DNA of 64,000 nucleotides from Curtobacterium sp. Leaf261. Lineage in GTDB: Bacteria > Actinomycetota > Actinomycetes > Actinomycetales > Microbacteriaceae. Location of the stretch: NCBI RefSeq assembly GCF_001422205.1, contig NZ_LMMJ01000004.1, positions 49,693 through 113,692 on the forward strand, in the 5' to 3' direction. This document shows, in pieces, positions 9,445 through 18,513 of the stretch (its first letter is position 1; every line of letters begins with the position of its first letter). The notes beneath the pieces are model-generated. The model did no database searches and was not told the origin of the DNA. It was given only the letters and a program-made list of their open reading frames with translations. The translations under genes and the position numbers were made by a program.

Positions 9445-9662
9445 TGGGGGTCCCCTTGCCGGTCAGCGGTTTCCGCTTTGGTGAGTAACTGGCGGACGCG
9501 GCGCCGGGACAGCCCGGATGCTTCCGCGGTGCCATGCTGGCCGAGCACCGGGACGGCGGCAACGATCATCTCGTCGCGCTCCCGGCGGGCCTTCTTGTAC
9601 GCGTCGACGACGTCGTGCAGTGCGTCCGCGACGCCGGTCATGGTGCGGCCGATCCCGGTCAT
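9441..9662 (-). CDS. Small putative DNA-binding protein in the transfer operon
   Basis: A 73-residue protein. The N-terminal half is an amphipathic helix (VADALHDVVDAYKKARRERDE). The C-terminal part resembles a helix-turn-helix (GTAEASGLSRRRVRQLLTKAE), like sigma-70 region 4 or MerR-type short HTH segments. ATG at 9662; its stop overlaps the ATG of the HNH gene by four bases. It could be an operon regulator or an accessory of the transfer complex. Confidence 0.65.
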   Translation of the reverse strand: MTGIGRTMTGVADALHDVVDAYKKARRERDEMIVAAVPVLGQHGTAEASGLSRRRVRQLLTKAETADRQGDPQ

Positions 9663-9664
9663 GC

Positions 9665-10050
9665 TCACCACGTCCGTCCGGTCCAGAGCGCCACCGCCGG
9701 CACATCCCGCAGCCCGGGCCCGTCGAGCTCCAGCCCGCCGCCGAACCGCACGACCGGCTCGGCCGGCGCGAGGGCGCCAGCCGATCCAGGACCGCGGCAA
9801 CGCTGCCGAGACCATCGGTGAATGCCTCCACACGTCGGTACCGGTGGTCGGGCTGGTACTCCAGCAGGTCGACCATGTGCTCGGCAGCGGTGACCGCGAG
9901 CAGGTCCGGTGGCATCTCCCCCTCGAGCGGGGAGAACAACGCGCCGACCGACGCGGTCCGCCCTCGCCATACGAGCGTCGTCCCCTCGAGCCCGGCGAGG
10001 TCCTCGAGTGTCACCGTGGCCGCGTCGACGCGGTGCGTGAGTGCTGTCAT
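9665..10050 (-). pseudogene. Transfer-operon hypothetical gene with an apparent frameshift
   Basis: The gene starts at ATG 10050 behind a good AAGGAG and codes plausibly for about 93 residues (LEDLAGLEGTTLVWRGRT, then AAEHMVDLLEYQPDHRYR and LGSVAAVLDRLA). Near 9765-9785 coding potential jumps to the next frame, which continues PAEPVVRFGGGLELDG and ends ALWTGRTW at 9665, three bases before the next gene. In the first frame the protein turns into Arg-rich nonsense. One inserted or deleted base explains this. It is either a real mutation, a read error, or less likely a programmed shift. The family is not recognised. Confidence 0.6.
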
Positions 10051-10106
10051 GGTGTGCTCCTTGCTTCGTTCGTGTACCGGCGTCGACGGCGCTCAGAGGC
10101 CGTCGC

Positions 10107-11189
10107 TCAGATACCGTCGGCGGGTCGCCAGACCTGGCCGTTGGGGGTGCCCCAGACCTTCTGGATCTTCACGACGTCGCCGGGCTTGGGAGCGGCGATC
10201 ATCATGTCGCCGCCGAGGCTGATGCCGACATGCCAGGCGTCGTTGCCGCCCCAGAAGATGAGATCCCCGGGCTGTGCTTCCGACAGCGGGTGCATCTGCC
10301 CACGGGCGACGCCGTTGCGCCACTGCGTGGTCGCGGAGTGGCCCGCGTCGATGTTGATCCCGATCTGCGCGTACGCGACCTTCGTCAGCCCGGAGCAGTC
10401 CCACACGTTCGGGCCGGCACCGCCAAGGACATACGTCTTCCCGAGCTGCTGCTTCGCGAACCCGATGACCTGGTTGATCTGCGCCGCGTGCGGCCCCGTC
10501 GCGGGCTGCTCGCCACCGACCAGAGCGTTGTTCGTGCCGCCAGCGGCGGCACCTGAGGCCGCTCCTGCGGTGCAGGCAGCGCCCTCGGTGGTCTGCGACA
10601 CCGTCGACACCGTCACCCCCGACAGGGCGTTCATCATCTCGACCGCGTACGCCGACTTCGTCGCGTACGCGTCCGGGAACGCCGATCCCTCGACGGACTG
10701 AGCTGCCTCGCCCGGGCTCATGGTGTCCCAGCCGGGCACCGTCACCAGGCGTTCGTAGAACGCAGTTGTCGCGTAACTGATGTCGGTGATCTGCGCGTGG
10801 GCGCCCCACCCCTGGGAGGGTCGCATCTGGAACAAGCCGGCGGAGTCGCGGTCCCCGCCAGAGAGGTTGTTGAGCGTGGACTCGGTCATCGCGGCCATGA
10901 GCGCGATCTGCTGGGCGTGCTGGGTGAGCCCGCGCTGCTTGCCGATCGAGATGATCGCCGCGGCGTTCTTCACCTGGTCGCCGGAGTAGGGGCCGACCTT
11001 CGCGGGGAGGCTCCCCTCCTGCACCGCCACGGCGGTACCGGACACGGTGCCCGTCGCCCCGCAGGTCGCGGCCGCGGCGTCGTCGTCGCCGGCGCCGGTG
11101 ATGATCGTGAACAGCACGACGACGATCACGACGACGCCGAGGATCGGCGCGAGCGCAACGATCGCGATCATGCTCCCCTTGCCGCCCAT
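10107..11189 (-). CDS. Cell-wall hydrolase: lytic-transglycosylase-like domain plus NlpC/P60
   Basis: A 360-residue peptidoglycan hydrolase of the transfer system (VirB1 role). An N-terminal membrane anchor (MIAIVALAPILGVVVIVVVLFTII) is followed by a lysozyme-like domain (ALMAAMTESTLNNLSGG, then SAGLFQMRPSQGWG). After an Ala/Gly linker comes an NlpC/P60 domain with the catalytic Cys in WDCSGLTKVAYAQIG and His in DAWHVGISLGG. It would open the wall for the channel. It sits three bases after the preceding gene's stop. Confidence 0.92.
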   Translation of the reverse strand: MGGKGSMIAIVALAPILGVVVIVVVLFTIITGAGDDDAAAATCGATGTVSGTAVAVQEGSLPAKVGPYSGDQVKNAAAIISIGKQRGLTQHAQQIALMAAMTESTLNNLSGGDRDSAGLFQMRPSQGWGAHAQITDISYATTAFYERLVTVPGWDTMSPGEAAQSVEGSAFPDAYATKSAYAVEMMNALSGVTVSTVSQTTEGAACTAGAASGAAAGGTNNALVGGEQPATGPHAAQINQVIGFAKQQLGKTYVLGGAGPNVWDCSGLTKVAYAQIGINIDAGHSATTQWRNGVARGQMHPLSEAQPGDLIFWGGNDAWHVGISLGGDMMIAAPKPGDVVKIQKVWGTPNGQVWRPADGI

Positions 11190-11192
11190 GAG

Positions 11193-11654
11193 CTACTCCT
11201 GTCCGGCGTTGATGTAGGACGCCAGCCACGGGTCCTGCTTGGTGTCGCGGTGCAGCGTCACGGTCACCGGGCCGCCCGTGGAGGCGGTGAACTGGTACGC
11301 CCGGTCCGTCGACGTCTGCTGATCGCCGACGGGCTTTCCGTCGTCGTGGACGTCGGCGCACGGGACGTTCGCTGGCTGGACCGCCGAGTAGAGCTGCCAC
11401 GCGTCGGGAGTCAGGTACGGGGTGAGGGAACGCTGCCACGCGTTCTTCGCCTTGTCGGGCTGGCAGAACCGGTCCGAGACCGTGAGGGCGACCGCTGCGG
11501 AGCTCGGCGCGGCCGGCGTCGACGGGATCGGCGTCGATGACTGCGCCGGGTTGGTGTGCGTGTGCTGCAGTCCGTACGCGACCTTCACCACAATGACCGC
11601 GGCCACGACGATCACCACGGCCGCCAGGACTGCGAGTACCCGCTTCCACGTCAT
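11193..11654 (-). CDS. Membrane-anchored transfer protein, family not identified
   Basis: A 153-residue protein with an N-terminal membrane helix (VLAVLAAVVIVVAAVIVVKVAY), a Ser/Thr/Pro linker and an extracytoplasmic domain (LTVSDRFCQPDKAKNAW, then YQFTASTGGPVTVTLHRD). Two cysteines (CQPD and CADV) may form a disulfide. The fold looks like the small VirB8/NTF2-like domains that follow VirB6 in such operons, but I cannot establish that. ATG at 11654 lies four bases after the previous stop. Confidence 0.7.
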   Translation of the reverse strand: MTWKRVLAVLAAVVIVVAAVIVVKVAYGLQHTHTNPAQSSTPIPSTPAAPSSAAVALTVSDRFCQPDKAKNAWQRSLTPYLTPDAWQLYSAVQPANVPCADVHDDGKPVGDQQTSTDRAYQFTASTGGPVTVTLHRDTKQDPWLASYINAGQE

Positions 11655-11658
11655 CGGC

Positions 11659-12957
11659 TTAGAGCCCCTTCGCGACAGCGGCGCCGGCCGCGAGCCACGC
11701 GAGCTTGGTGGGCTCCTGCAGGGCGTCGTAGTTGATGACACGGGCCTTGAGCCCGGCGTCGTACGGGATGGTGAGGACGTCACGGCCGAGGCCGGCGTCC
11801 TTGAAGCGCTGCACCTGCTCGGCGACCTTCTGCGGCTTCACGTCGCTGGTCTCGACGCCGACGATGACAACGGCGTTCTCGGCGAGCTCCCGGTACCGGC
11901 CGCCGGCCGCGACGAGCTGCCCGAGGAGGAGCGCTGCGGACTCGCACCACTTGTCGTCCGTCGTTGTCGGGACGACGAGCTGGTCCGTCCGGTCAAGGCC
12001 GGCGAGCCACATGGGGTCGGTTTCGTCGTTGCCGGAGTCGATGAGGACGAGCCGGTAGAACTTGGTCAGCACCTTGTGGACCCGGTCGACCGTCTCGGCG
12101 CCGAATCGCTGTCCGGAGGCGAGGAGGTCGGGCTTGGACTTCAGGACGTCGTACCGGTCGCGGGTCTGGTGGTGCACGTAGGAGGCCATGTCGGCGGACT
12201 GTGCGCTGGTACCGAGCAGACGGTCGATGTCTGGCAGTAGGTCCAGCACGGACGCTTCGTGCCGGGCGCTCTCGGTCGACCATCCGAGCGTGCCGCGGGT
12301 CTGATTGTTGTCCCACGCGACCGTCGCTGCCCCGGAGTACCGGGCAAGGATCGTCGCCAGGCACACGGTGGCGAGGGTCTTTCCTGCCCCGCCCTTGCCA
12401 TTGGCGAGCATGATCGTTCGCGGGCCGACATGGTGCTGGCTGACCAGGTGCATCTGTTCCCGGTGCAGCCGCTCCGCAGCCGACGGCGCCATCCGCAGCC
12501 CCGCCCGGGTGAGGAACCCGCGGAACCCCGTCGTCGCAGGCTCCTCCACGGTGTCCTGCGAGAGGAATGACTGCCGCGCCTCACGACGCGTCGTCGGCGC
12601 TTCGACGACCGGCGATACCGGTGCGGGTACCGCGGTGACGGGGATCTCGCGGGGCGTCGGCGGCGCCGCCGGCGCGGGACGCGCCTCCCACGGCGAGTCC
12701 GAGTCCGCTCCGTCACCCACAGGGCCGGTGACAGGGGCGATCACGCCGGCACGGTCGATGCTGAACAGCGTGTCCGCGCCGGTGCCGGCGTCGTGGCTGC
12801 GCACGACGCGGACGGCGCCGGCGTAGGCGGCGCGCTTCTGCAGCCAACCCATCGCGTCCGGGTAGGCGCTCTCGCCGGCGAAGGTGGCGTCACCGATGGT
12901 GACGGTGTCGCCGTTGGCGACGAGGTCGTAGTCGACCTGCACGGTGCTGCCTGTCAT
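11659..12957 (-). CDS. ParA/MinD-like ATPase of the transfer operon
   Basis: A 432-residue protein. Residues 1-160 are variable and Pro-rich. The deviant Walker A motif GKGGAGKT follows (about 187-194, after IMLANG) and opens a SIMIBI-class ATPase domain; the hydrophobic strand RLVLIDSGND supplies the Walker B aspartate. ParA-like ATPases in conjugation operons position the transfer machinery or its substrate rather than segregating plasmids; the true partition ParA of this element is at 28330-29283. It is followed four bases later by the 11193-11654 gene. Confidence 0.85.
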   Translation of the reverse strand: MTGSTVQVDYDLVANGDTVTIGDATFAGESAYPDAMGWLQKRAAYAGAVRVVRSHDAGTGADTLFSIDRAGVIAPVTGPVGDGADSDSPWEARPAPAAPPTPREIPVTAVPAPVSPVVEAPTTRREARQSFLSQDTVEEPATTGFRGFLTRAGLRMAPSAAERLHREQMHLVSQHHVGPRTIMLANGKGGAGKTLATVCLATILARYSGAATVAWDNNQTRGTLGWSTESARHEASVLDLLPDIDRLLGTSAQSADMASYVHHQTRDRYDVLKSKPDLLASGQRFGAETVDRVHKVLTKFYRLVLIDSGNDETDPMWLAGLDRTDQLVVPTTTDDKWCESAALLLGQLVAAGGRYRELAENAVVIVGVETSDVKPQKVAEQVQRFKDAGLGRDVLTIPYDAGLKARVINYDALQEPTKLAWLAAGAAVAKGL

Positions 12958-12988
12958 GATCGTTGGTCCTGTCTGTCGGTGAAGGGCG

Positions 12989-14503
12989 TTACTGGTAGCG
13001 GGCGTCGGTGTCGTGGTGGTCCATCTGCGTCTTCGTGCGGAGCATCTTCACGGGGATCCCGACCCGTTCGGAGATCTTCAGCAGCACCTTCCCCGCGCCG
13101 GGAGGGGCACCCTTCGCGCCCTTCTTCCGTCGGCTCCCATGCCAGGTCTCGGCCTGGTTGAACTTGGCGACCGTGTTGATCTCTTTCGGTGTCAACGGCC
13201 GCACCTTGCTCAGCTCAAGCAGGTCGTCGCGGCTGAGCCCCATGAGCATCAGCAGCCCGGAGCGTTCGATGAACCCCTTCGCCTTCTCCCGGTCGGCGGC
13301 GTTCGGCAGCGACAGGAGGTCCTTCGGGGAGTGCGAGACCTTCAGCTCCGCGGCGCCCACAGAGCGATTCGTGCGGGAGAGCCCGTCGACGAGGTCGACC
13401 ATGCCTTCGCAGGCGCGGATCGGGTACCAGAACTCATCCATCAGGGACGTGTAGCCGCCCCACCGGATCTGGGGTTCGTACTCCTGCCCGTTGGCGTGCG
13501 CCTCGACCTGCTGCGCGAGCTCGTGCTGCGCGAGCTCCCAGTGCGCGTCGATCGCGTCCATGCCAAGCGACCAGGTCGACAGCATCGCCGCGGAGAGCAG
13601 CTTGGTGTTGCCCGTCCCAATCGAGGACGTGTCGAAGCAGAACCCACCAGGGTTGCCGGGTCCAAACTCGACCGGGTTGGTGCCGGACAGCATCTGCCCC
13701 ATCTGCCCGGTCATCAACGACCGGAGCGTCTCACCGAGTCGACGGAACCGTTCGTGGAACTCCGTCGCGTCCAGCAGCCCGGTGCGCTCGAGCATCAGCG
13801 GGGACACCTCTGCGTACGCGCGCAGCAGGTCTGCCGTCACCGGGACGTCGTTAGGTCCGGAGCGTCCGAGCACGGTGTCGACGATCCCCTCGATCGCGGT
13901 CTCCTCGATGTCGAGCACCGGTTCCTGTGCGCCGCGGCTGATCTTCACCACCAGCTTCGCCAGGTCGATCGACTTCGCCCGCGCCAGCTCGAGCAGTTCA
14001 TCACCGACCGTGCCGCCGATCCGGCGGGCGGCGTAGCCCAGGGGGCCAGGCGAGAGCAGGTTCAGTTGGTGCCGTGCGCGTGGCCCGATGGAGAACACGG
14101 TCCCGCCGAGCTCCTCGATCCACGGCACGTGCTCACCCTTGATCGGGTCGAAGATCGCCGGCGTGAGTCCACGGCCGACCTGACCGCCGATGAGGGTCTG
14201 CGCGGTGCTCGACTTCCCGAGCCCGTTCAGGCCGAACAGGAACGCCGACGGGGACGAGATCACGTTCGCCCGGTAGAGGGCGTCGTGGTCGGTGCACACC
14301 GCGGAGTGGGTGTTGATGTCCTGCCCGAGCGGGGCACCGTCGATCGGACGGCCGGTGCCGGCACCGAACGGGTAGATCCCGCACAGCTGCACGCTCGTGG
14401 CGTACCACCGCGGCGGCTGCGGCATCTGCTCCCACCCACCGCCGTACGGGGCGAAGAACCCCGACGGCGTCCGCTCCAGCTGCTTCGTCATGCTCTTCGC
14501 CAT
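12989..14503 (-). CDS. VirB4-type conjugation ATPase
   Basis: A 504-residue cytoplasmic ATPase that energises the secretion channel. It has a Walker A motif (FGLNGLGKSSTAQTL, about residue 97) and a helical insertion; the later TRNRSVGAAELKVSHSP segment resembles the conserved arginine/sensor block of VirB4/TraC proteins. The N-terminal membrane-proximal part of classical VirB4 is missing here and is supplied by the preceding gene, as in other actinobacterial systems. ATG at 14503 overlaps that gene's TGA by three bases. Confidence 0.9.
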   Translation of the reverse strand: MAKSMTKQLERTPSGFFAPYGGGWEQMPQPPRWYATSVQLCGIYPFGAGTGRPIDGAPLGQDINTHSAVCTDHDALYRANVISSPSAFLFGLNGLGKSSTAQTLIGGQVGRGLTPAIFDPIKGEHVPWIEELGGTVFSIGPRARHQLNLLSPGPLGYAARRIGGTVGDELLELARAKSIDLAKLVVKISRGAQEPVLDIEETAIEGIVDTVLGRSGPNDVPVTADLLRAYAEVSPLMLERTGLLDATEFHERFRRLGETLRSLMTGQMGQMLSGTNPVEFGPGNPGGFCFDTSSIGTGNTKLLSAAMLSTWSLGMDAIDAHWELAQHELAQQVEAHANGQEYEPQIRWGGYTSLMDEFWYPIRACEGMVDLVDGLSRTNRSVGAAELKVSHSPKDLLSLPNAADREKAKGFIERSGLLMLMGLSRDDLLELSKVRPLTPKEINTVAKFNQAETWHGSRRKKGAKGAPPGAGKVLLKISERVGIPVKMLRTKTQMDHHDTDARYQ

Positions 14504-16032
14504 CACTCGATCCGATCCGTGACCTGCTGCACCGCGGTCGCGTACGCCCACGGCAGCACCCCTAGAGGGAGCGTGGAGTGGAACGCGGCGGCGGTGTCGG
14601 TCTCGACGAACCGGTACGTCAGGTCCCCGGCACCCTCGAGGATGCTTTTCAGCTCCGTCGTCGCCTTCCGGATCCCCTGCGGGGTGGCGTCGAACGTGAC
14701 GGTGACCTCGATCGCGAACGCGGACATTGCCGCTCCGCCCATGAGATCCAACTGCGTCTTGTGCGCCAGTTCCTGTCGGAGCTTCGCGAACTCGTCGCTG
14801 CCACCGGTCGCGGTGGTGGTGTTCCGGCGTGCGTTCTCACCGACCTTCTTCGCCGCCCTGAACGCCTTCCCCTGCGACAGGGGCCGGTAGAACACTGCTG
14901 CGCGCTTGCGGAGGAACTTCCCGCTCGGCCGGAACAGCACGTTCATCAGCTCTTCCGTGATGTGCATCTGCGGCGGGGCGACCATCATCGCCGTCATCGA
15001 CGCGACCCCGTCGTGGTAGCAGATCCGGCGTTGGTCGTCGTGGAACTCGTCCGGACCGGCCTGGGTGACCTTCATCCGGGACGGGTGCCCTGCGAGCTCG
15101 TCGGAGCCGAACTCCCGAGCGCGCGCCGGCTGGTACGCGACCCGCACCGCGCGGGCCAGCTCACTGCTGGTGGCGACGACCGGACCGCCGGCGCCAGCCG
15201 CGGCGAGCTTCTCGCGGTGGTTCGGCAGCTTCGCGGCGATGTCCGCCGCGGCGTCCTCGATGCTGTCCGCCAGCTCGTTCACGTTCCACACCACCGACGC
15301 GAACACCTCCACGTCCGCGTAGGTGCCCGACAGGGCACGGGCGCCCTCGCGGAGCTGCCGCTGCGCGGCCGCGGGAGCGTGCGGGGACACTTCGTTATCG
15401 ATCTTCGTGATCAGCGGTGCGATCGACTCCTGTGCGGAGTCGACCACGATCACCGCCCCTTCGATCGCGGTGTCGCGGGACAGCGACGCGATCCAGCCGC
15501 CGAAGTCAGACACCTGCCCATCGATGCGGTCCTGCGGGAGCAGTTCGGTGCCGTCGGGGTGGCAGGAGAACGTCGCTGCGAGCAGTGGGTTCCGGGAGTC
15601 CTTCCGGTGGTGCAGGAGGACGTACTCCTCACCCTCACCGTCGGTGCCGGTGATCTCCTCGAGGTCGGCGAGCATCCCGGGAAGCGCGGTCAGTGACTCG
15701 TTCGGCAGGTTCGAGAACAAGCCGGTGACGTAGTGGTTCGTGCCCGCGCGGGCACGCTTGGCCGCGATGTGGCGGTCCCACAACACGGCGGCGGCCGTGC
15801 GGCCTGCAACCGGGTCGCCCCACCGGACGATGAACACCGCGTTGAGGACGACGCCGGCGACCAGGGCGACGAGCCCCGCGATCCACCAGCCGACGACGAG
15901 GCAGACCACCATGACCATCACGCCGCCGAGGAGCATCCCCCAGCCGAGCAGGGTCAGCCCGCCGAGGGTCCCCTTCGTGGTCGGCAACCAGTTGCCGAAC
16001 TTGACCCGCTTCTGAGTCGCCGCGTCACTCAC
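14503..16032 (-). CDS. SCO6880-family transfer protein (VirB3/VirB4 N-terminal-like)
   Basis: A 509-residue protein with two close membrane helices at residues 25-75 (TLLGWGMLLGGVMVMVVCLV and AGLVALVAGVVLNAVFIV), as in VirB3/PrgI, followed by a large soluble domain matching the non-ATPase half of VirB4. The SCO6880 family name is from memory of Streptomyces and plasmid annotations. The start is GTG at 16032 with GGAAGGAA upstream; it overlaps the VirB6-like stop by eight bases. Together with 12989-14503 it makes a split VirB4, the usual actinobacterial arrangement. Confidence 0.85.
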   Translation of the reverse strand: MSDAATQKRVKFGNWLPTTKGTLGGLTLLGWGMLLGGVMVMVVCLVVGWWIAGLVALVAGVVLNAVFIVRWGDPVAGRTAAAVLWDRHIAAKRARAGTNHYVTGLFSNLPNESLTALPGMLADLEEITGTDGEGEEYVLLHHRKDSRNPLLAATFSCHPDGTELLPQDRIDGQVSDFGGWIASLSRDTAIEGAVIVVDSAQESIAPLITKIDNEVSPHAPAAAQRQLREGARALSGTYADVEVFASVVWNVNELADSIEDAAADIAAKLPNHREKLAAAGAGGPVVATSSELARAVRVAYQPARAREFGSDELAGHPSRMKVTQAGPDEFHDDQRRICYHDGVASMTAMMVAPPQMHITEELMNVLFRPSGKFLRKRAAVFYRPLSQGKAFRAAKKVGENARRNTTTATGGSDEFAKLRQELAHKTQLDLMGGAAMSAFAIEVTVTFDATPQGIRKATTELKSILEGAGDLTYRFVETDTAAAFHSTLPLGVLPWAYATAVQQVTDRIE

Positions 16033-17365
16033 CGATCATTCCTTCCGCCGTGTTGCCTGCATTCCTGACCCCGTCGGCGGCGGATCCCGCCGCCGACAAT
16101 GCCGCGCGAGAACCTGCGGATTGCCCTGATCCGGAATCGGACGCACCACTTGCCGCCGGTACGCCACTGCCGCCCCCAGAGGCGCTGCCGCTCGCACCAT
16201 CGCTTCCGCTCGCCCCGGCCGCGGAGTCGCCGCCGACCATGCCGGCTGCACCGTCACTGCTCCCGCCGGATCCACTGGCGCTGGCATCGCTGTCGCCACC
16301 ACCGGCGACCGGCGACGAGTCCGACCCGAACCCCGACGACTGCGCCGCGCTTCCCGCGACGTCGCCGCCCCCGGCAACGCTCGCGGTCGACGTCGTTGAG
16401 GACGTCGACGCAGCAGCCCCCGCGCCAGTCGCCGCCCCGCCGGTTGCGACCGCGGCGCCCACCGCGACGCCGGCCTGCAGTGCTGCAGCGCCCACGCCGA
16501 GCGCCATCGCGCCGCCGATCGCGCTCCCGAGCGCTCCCGACGCTGGGACAAGCAGCCGCATGATCGCCGGCAGCGCTACGACTGCGAGGACGATCAGCAT
16601 CAGCCCGTAGAGGACTCCCCCGACACCGTCCTGCCCGTCTTTGAGTCGCCACGCGAACGCGTAGATCGACGCGGCGAGGGGGGTGTAGATGATGAACGCG
16701 ATGATCCAGGCGGTGATCTTCTCGAACGCCTGCTCACCCCGCTTGAGCAGCGCATACGACGCGGAGATCTGCCAGAACGCGTTGAGGAGCAGCAGCAGCG
16801 ATTGGCGGACGAACATGATGACCCACTGGAGGCCGACTGCGATCACGCCGAGGAGGCCGAAGATCAGCGCCAACCCCGGGGACGATGCCGCGAATCCGGC
16901 GATCGTGTACCCGCCCGTGGCGCTGATCCCCGACTGCTTCAGGATCCACTGCGCGTACGCGTCCCCGCCCCAGACGAAGACCTGAATCGCGGCGGTCCCG
17001 AGGGTGATGACCGCTACCGCCCGGCTGAGTGCGTGCATGACCTCCTGGAACGGCTCCCCGCGGTGGGAGTACATCACCCGCGTGCCGGCGACGACGAGGC
17101 CGAGGGTGAGGAGCGCGATCGTGATCGGCAGCGACGTGTCCTGGAACCAAGAGGTCGCCTTGTTGTCCAACGAAACCAGGAACCCGGAGCTCATCCAGCT
17201 CGTCAGGAACTGCTTCATGATGTCGTCGTACGCGGAGAACATCGTCTCCGCGGCCTGCTTGAAACCGCTCGACGCAGCCGACTTTGCTCCGGCGCCGACG
17301 AGCGCTTTCGCTCCCTCGCAGCCAATGGCCATCTGGCAAACAGTGTCCCCGACGCCGTTAGCCAT
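16025..17365 (-). CDS. VirB6/TrbL-like polytopic channel protein
   Basis: A 446-residue membrane protein. Six or more hydrophobic segments lie between residues 75 and 320 (for example PITIALLTLGLVVAGTRVMY, LALIFGLLGVIAVGLQWVIM and LMLIVLAVVALPAIMRLLVP). The last 130 residues are extremely rich in Gly, Ser and Ala. An N-terminal Cys pair (VCQMAIGC) precedes the membrane part. VirB6-like proteins form the inner-membrane path for DNA. It overlaps the upstream gene by eight bases. The low-complexity tail is common in this family. Confidence 0.85.
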   Translation of the reverse strand: MANGVGDTVCQMAIGCEGAKALVGAGAKSAASSGFKQAAETMFSAYDDIMKQFLTSWMSSGFLVSLDNKATSWFQDTSLPITIALLTLGLVVAGTRVMYSHRGEPFQEVMHALSRAVAVITLGTAAIQVFVWGGDAYAQWILKQSGISATGGYTIAGFAASSPGLALIFGLLGVIAVGLQWVIMFVRQSLLLLLNAFWQISASYALLKRGEQAFEKITAWIIAFIIYTPLAASIYAFAWRLKDGQDGVGGVLYGLMLIVLAVVALPAIMRLLVPASGALGSAIGGAMALGVGAAALQAGVAVGAAVATGGAATGAGAAASTSSTTSTASVAGGGDVAGSAAQSSGFGSDSSPVAGGGDSDASASGSGGSSDGAAGMVGGDSAAGASGSDGASGSASGGGSGVPAASGASDSGSGQSAGSRAALSAAGSAADGVRNAGNTAEGMIGE

Positions 17366-18134
17366 CGGTACCTCCCCATGGAGTGAAGTCGCCCGCAGAG
17401 GGCGTGAGCGGATTGCCCGAGTACAGCTCTCCGCTGTCGAGCACGGAGACCTTCCAATCGCCGTTGACCCAGACCATCGTCAGAGGAACGGCGTAGTAGC
17501 CCGTTGATCCGGAGGGCTGGGTGAAAACGACGTCGACGATCGCGCGGTTCTTGGTGAACGACTCGATCGAGTAGCCGGCGACACTGAGGCCCTGGGCCCG
17601 CATGTCTTCCGGCGACGTCTGCGCCTTCACGGTCCCGTCCACGGTGATGGGCTTGCCTGCGCTGTCCGCAATGTAAAAGTTCAGCAGCTCGCTGACGCTG
17701 TGTCCCGTGTCGTACTGGCCGAGGTACCCGGTCGTCGCCGCAAGCGCCGCGCCGGTCCTCGTCCGTGCGAAGCACGCGGGGAAGCCATCAACCTTCTTGG
17801 TCGGTCCAACCGCCGTCGATACCGGCCAGGTGATGCCGCCGCGACCTGCATGCCAGGAGAGATCGGTCGGCACGTTCTGTGCTGCCTGCCCGGTCGTCGG
17901 GACGTTGCACAGACCGCCCGCGGCAGCCGACGCGCTCGAGGTCGGAGCAGGCTTGCTCGCAGAGCCCCGGTCGGCGTTCTTCGCTGGGGCGAACACGCCG
18001 AGCAGGGTGGAGAGCAGCACCACGACGACGACGAGTGCGAAGACGACGATCGCGCCGATGGCTGCGGGCTTGGAGTTCCAGCCGCGCTTGACGGTGTCGC
18101 CGATGCTCTTGGTGTTGCGGTTTCGTTCTGCCAT
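17358..18134 (-). CDS. Membrane-anchored extracytoplasmic transfer protein
   Basis: A 258-residue protein with a short basic cytoplasmic tail, one membrane helix (AIGAIVVFALVVVVVLLSTLLGVF, about residues 26-49) and a long outer domain. Two cysteines (GLCNVP and PACFAR) may pair. The C-terminal part (AIVDVVFTQPSG, then TMVWVNGDWKVSVLDSG) is an NTF2/VirB8-like beta sheet, as in actinobacterial TcpC/VirB8 analogues; this is fold inference only. ATG at 18134 is preceded by GGGAGG, which settles the start over longer possibilities. Confidence 0.75.
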   Translation of the reverse strand: MAERNRNTKSIGDTVKRGWNSKPAAIGAIVVFALVVVVVLLSTLLGVFAPAKNADRGSASKPAPTSSASAAAGGLCNVPTTGQAAQNVPTDLSWHAGRGGITWPVSTAVGPTKKVDGFPACFARTRTGAALAATTGYLGQYDTGHSVSELLNFYIADSAGKPITVDGTVKAQTSPEDMRAQGLSVAGYSIESFTKNRAIVDVVFTQPSGSTGYYAVPLTMVWVNGDWKVSVLDSGELYSGNPLTPSAGDFTPWGGTDG

Positions 18135-18159
18135 GACGGCCTCCCGGGGTTGGTGTCGG

Positions 18160-18513
18160 TTACGCGCCGGGGATCGACTTGCAGTCCGCCGACACCGACC
18201 CGAGGAAGATCGAAGCGACCCCCGTGGCCGCACCGATGAGAGCTGCGCCGCCGATCCACCAGCCGAGACCCTTCAAGGTCTCCCCGCCGTCGTGGCGCTT
18301 ACCGGAGAAGAACATGCCGATCCCGAGAATGATCAGCGCGATCACCCCGAGCGCGATCGCGGCGATGCGGGTCCAGAGCGTTGCGGTGTCGAGGGCGTCC
18401 TGCGCCTTGCCCGGCAGGCAGTACGCCTGTGCGACGACCATGCCGGCACGGTTGGTGGCGTCGAGCGCACGCGGTGACTTCGCGACGACGGCGTAGATGG
18501 CGTTGCTGATCAT
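18160..18513 (-). CDS. Small two-helix membrane protein, pilin-like by position
   Basis: A 117-residue protein with two membrane helices (TRIAAIALGVIALIILGIGMFF and IGGAALIGAATGVASIFLG) joined by a short basic loop, plus two cysteines outside the helices. Size and topology match VirB2/TrbC-like subunits, and it sits just before the VirB8/VirB6-like genes, but similarity is too weak to call it a pilin. The ATG at 18513 overlaps the TGA of the previous gene (ATGA). Confidence 0.7.
   Translation of the reverse strand: MISNAIYAVVAKSPRALDATNRAGMVVAQAYCLPGKAQDALDTATLWTRIAAIALGVIALIILGIGMFFSGKRHDGGETLKGLGWWIGGAALIGAATGVASIFLGSVSADCKSIPGA

Noticed and set aside
13013..14890. A 625-codon plus-strand frame opposite the VirB4 gene
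   Set aside because: Composition is that of antisense high-GC coding DNA (Arg/His/Gly/Leu-rich), with no motif; the minus strand has clear VirB4 motifs.
16050..16610. Long Pro/Ala-rich plus-strand frame opposite the VirB6-like gene
   Set aside because: It is the complement of the Gly/Ser/Ala-rich VirB6 tail, a common artefact in high-GC DNA.
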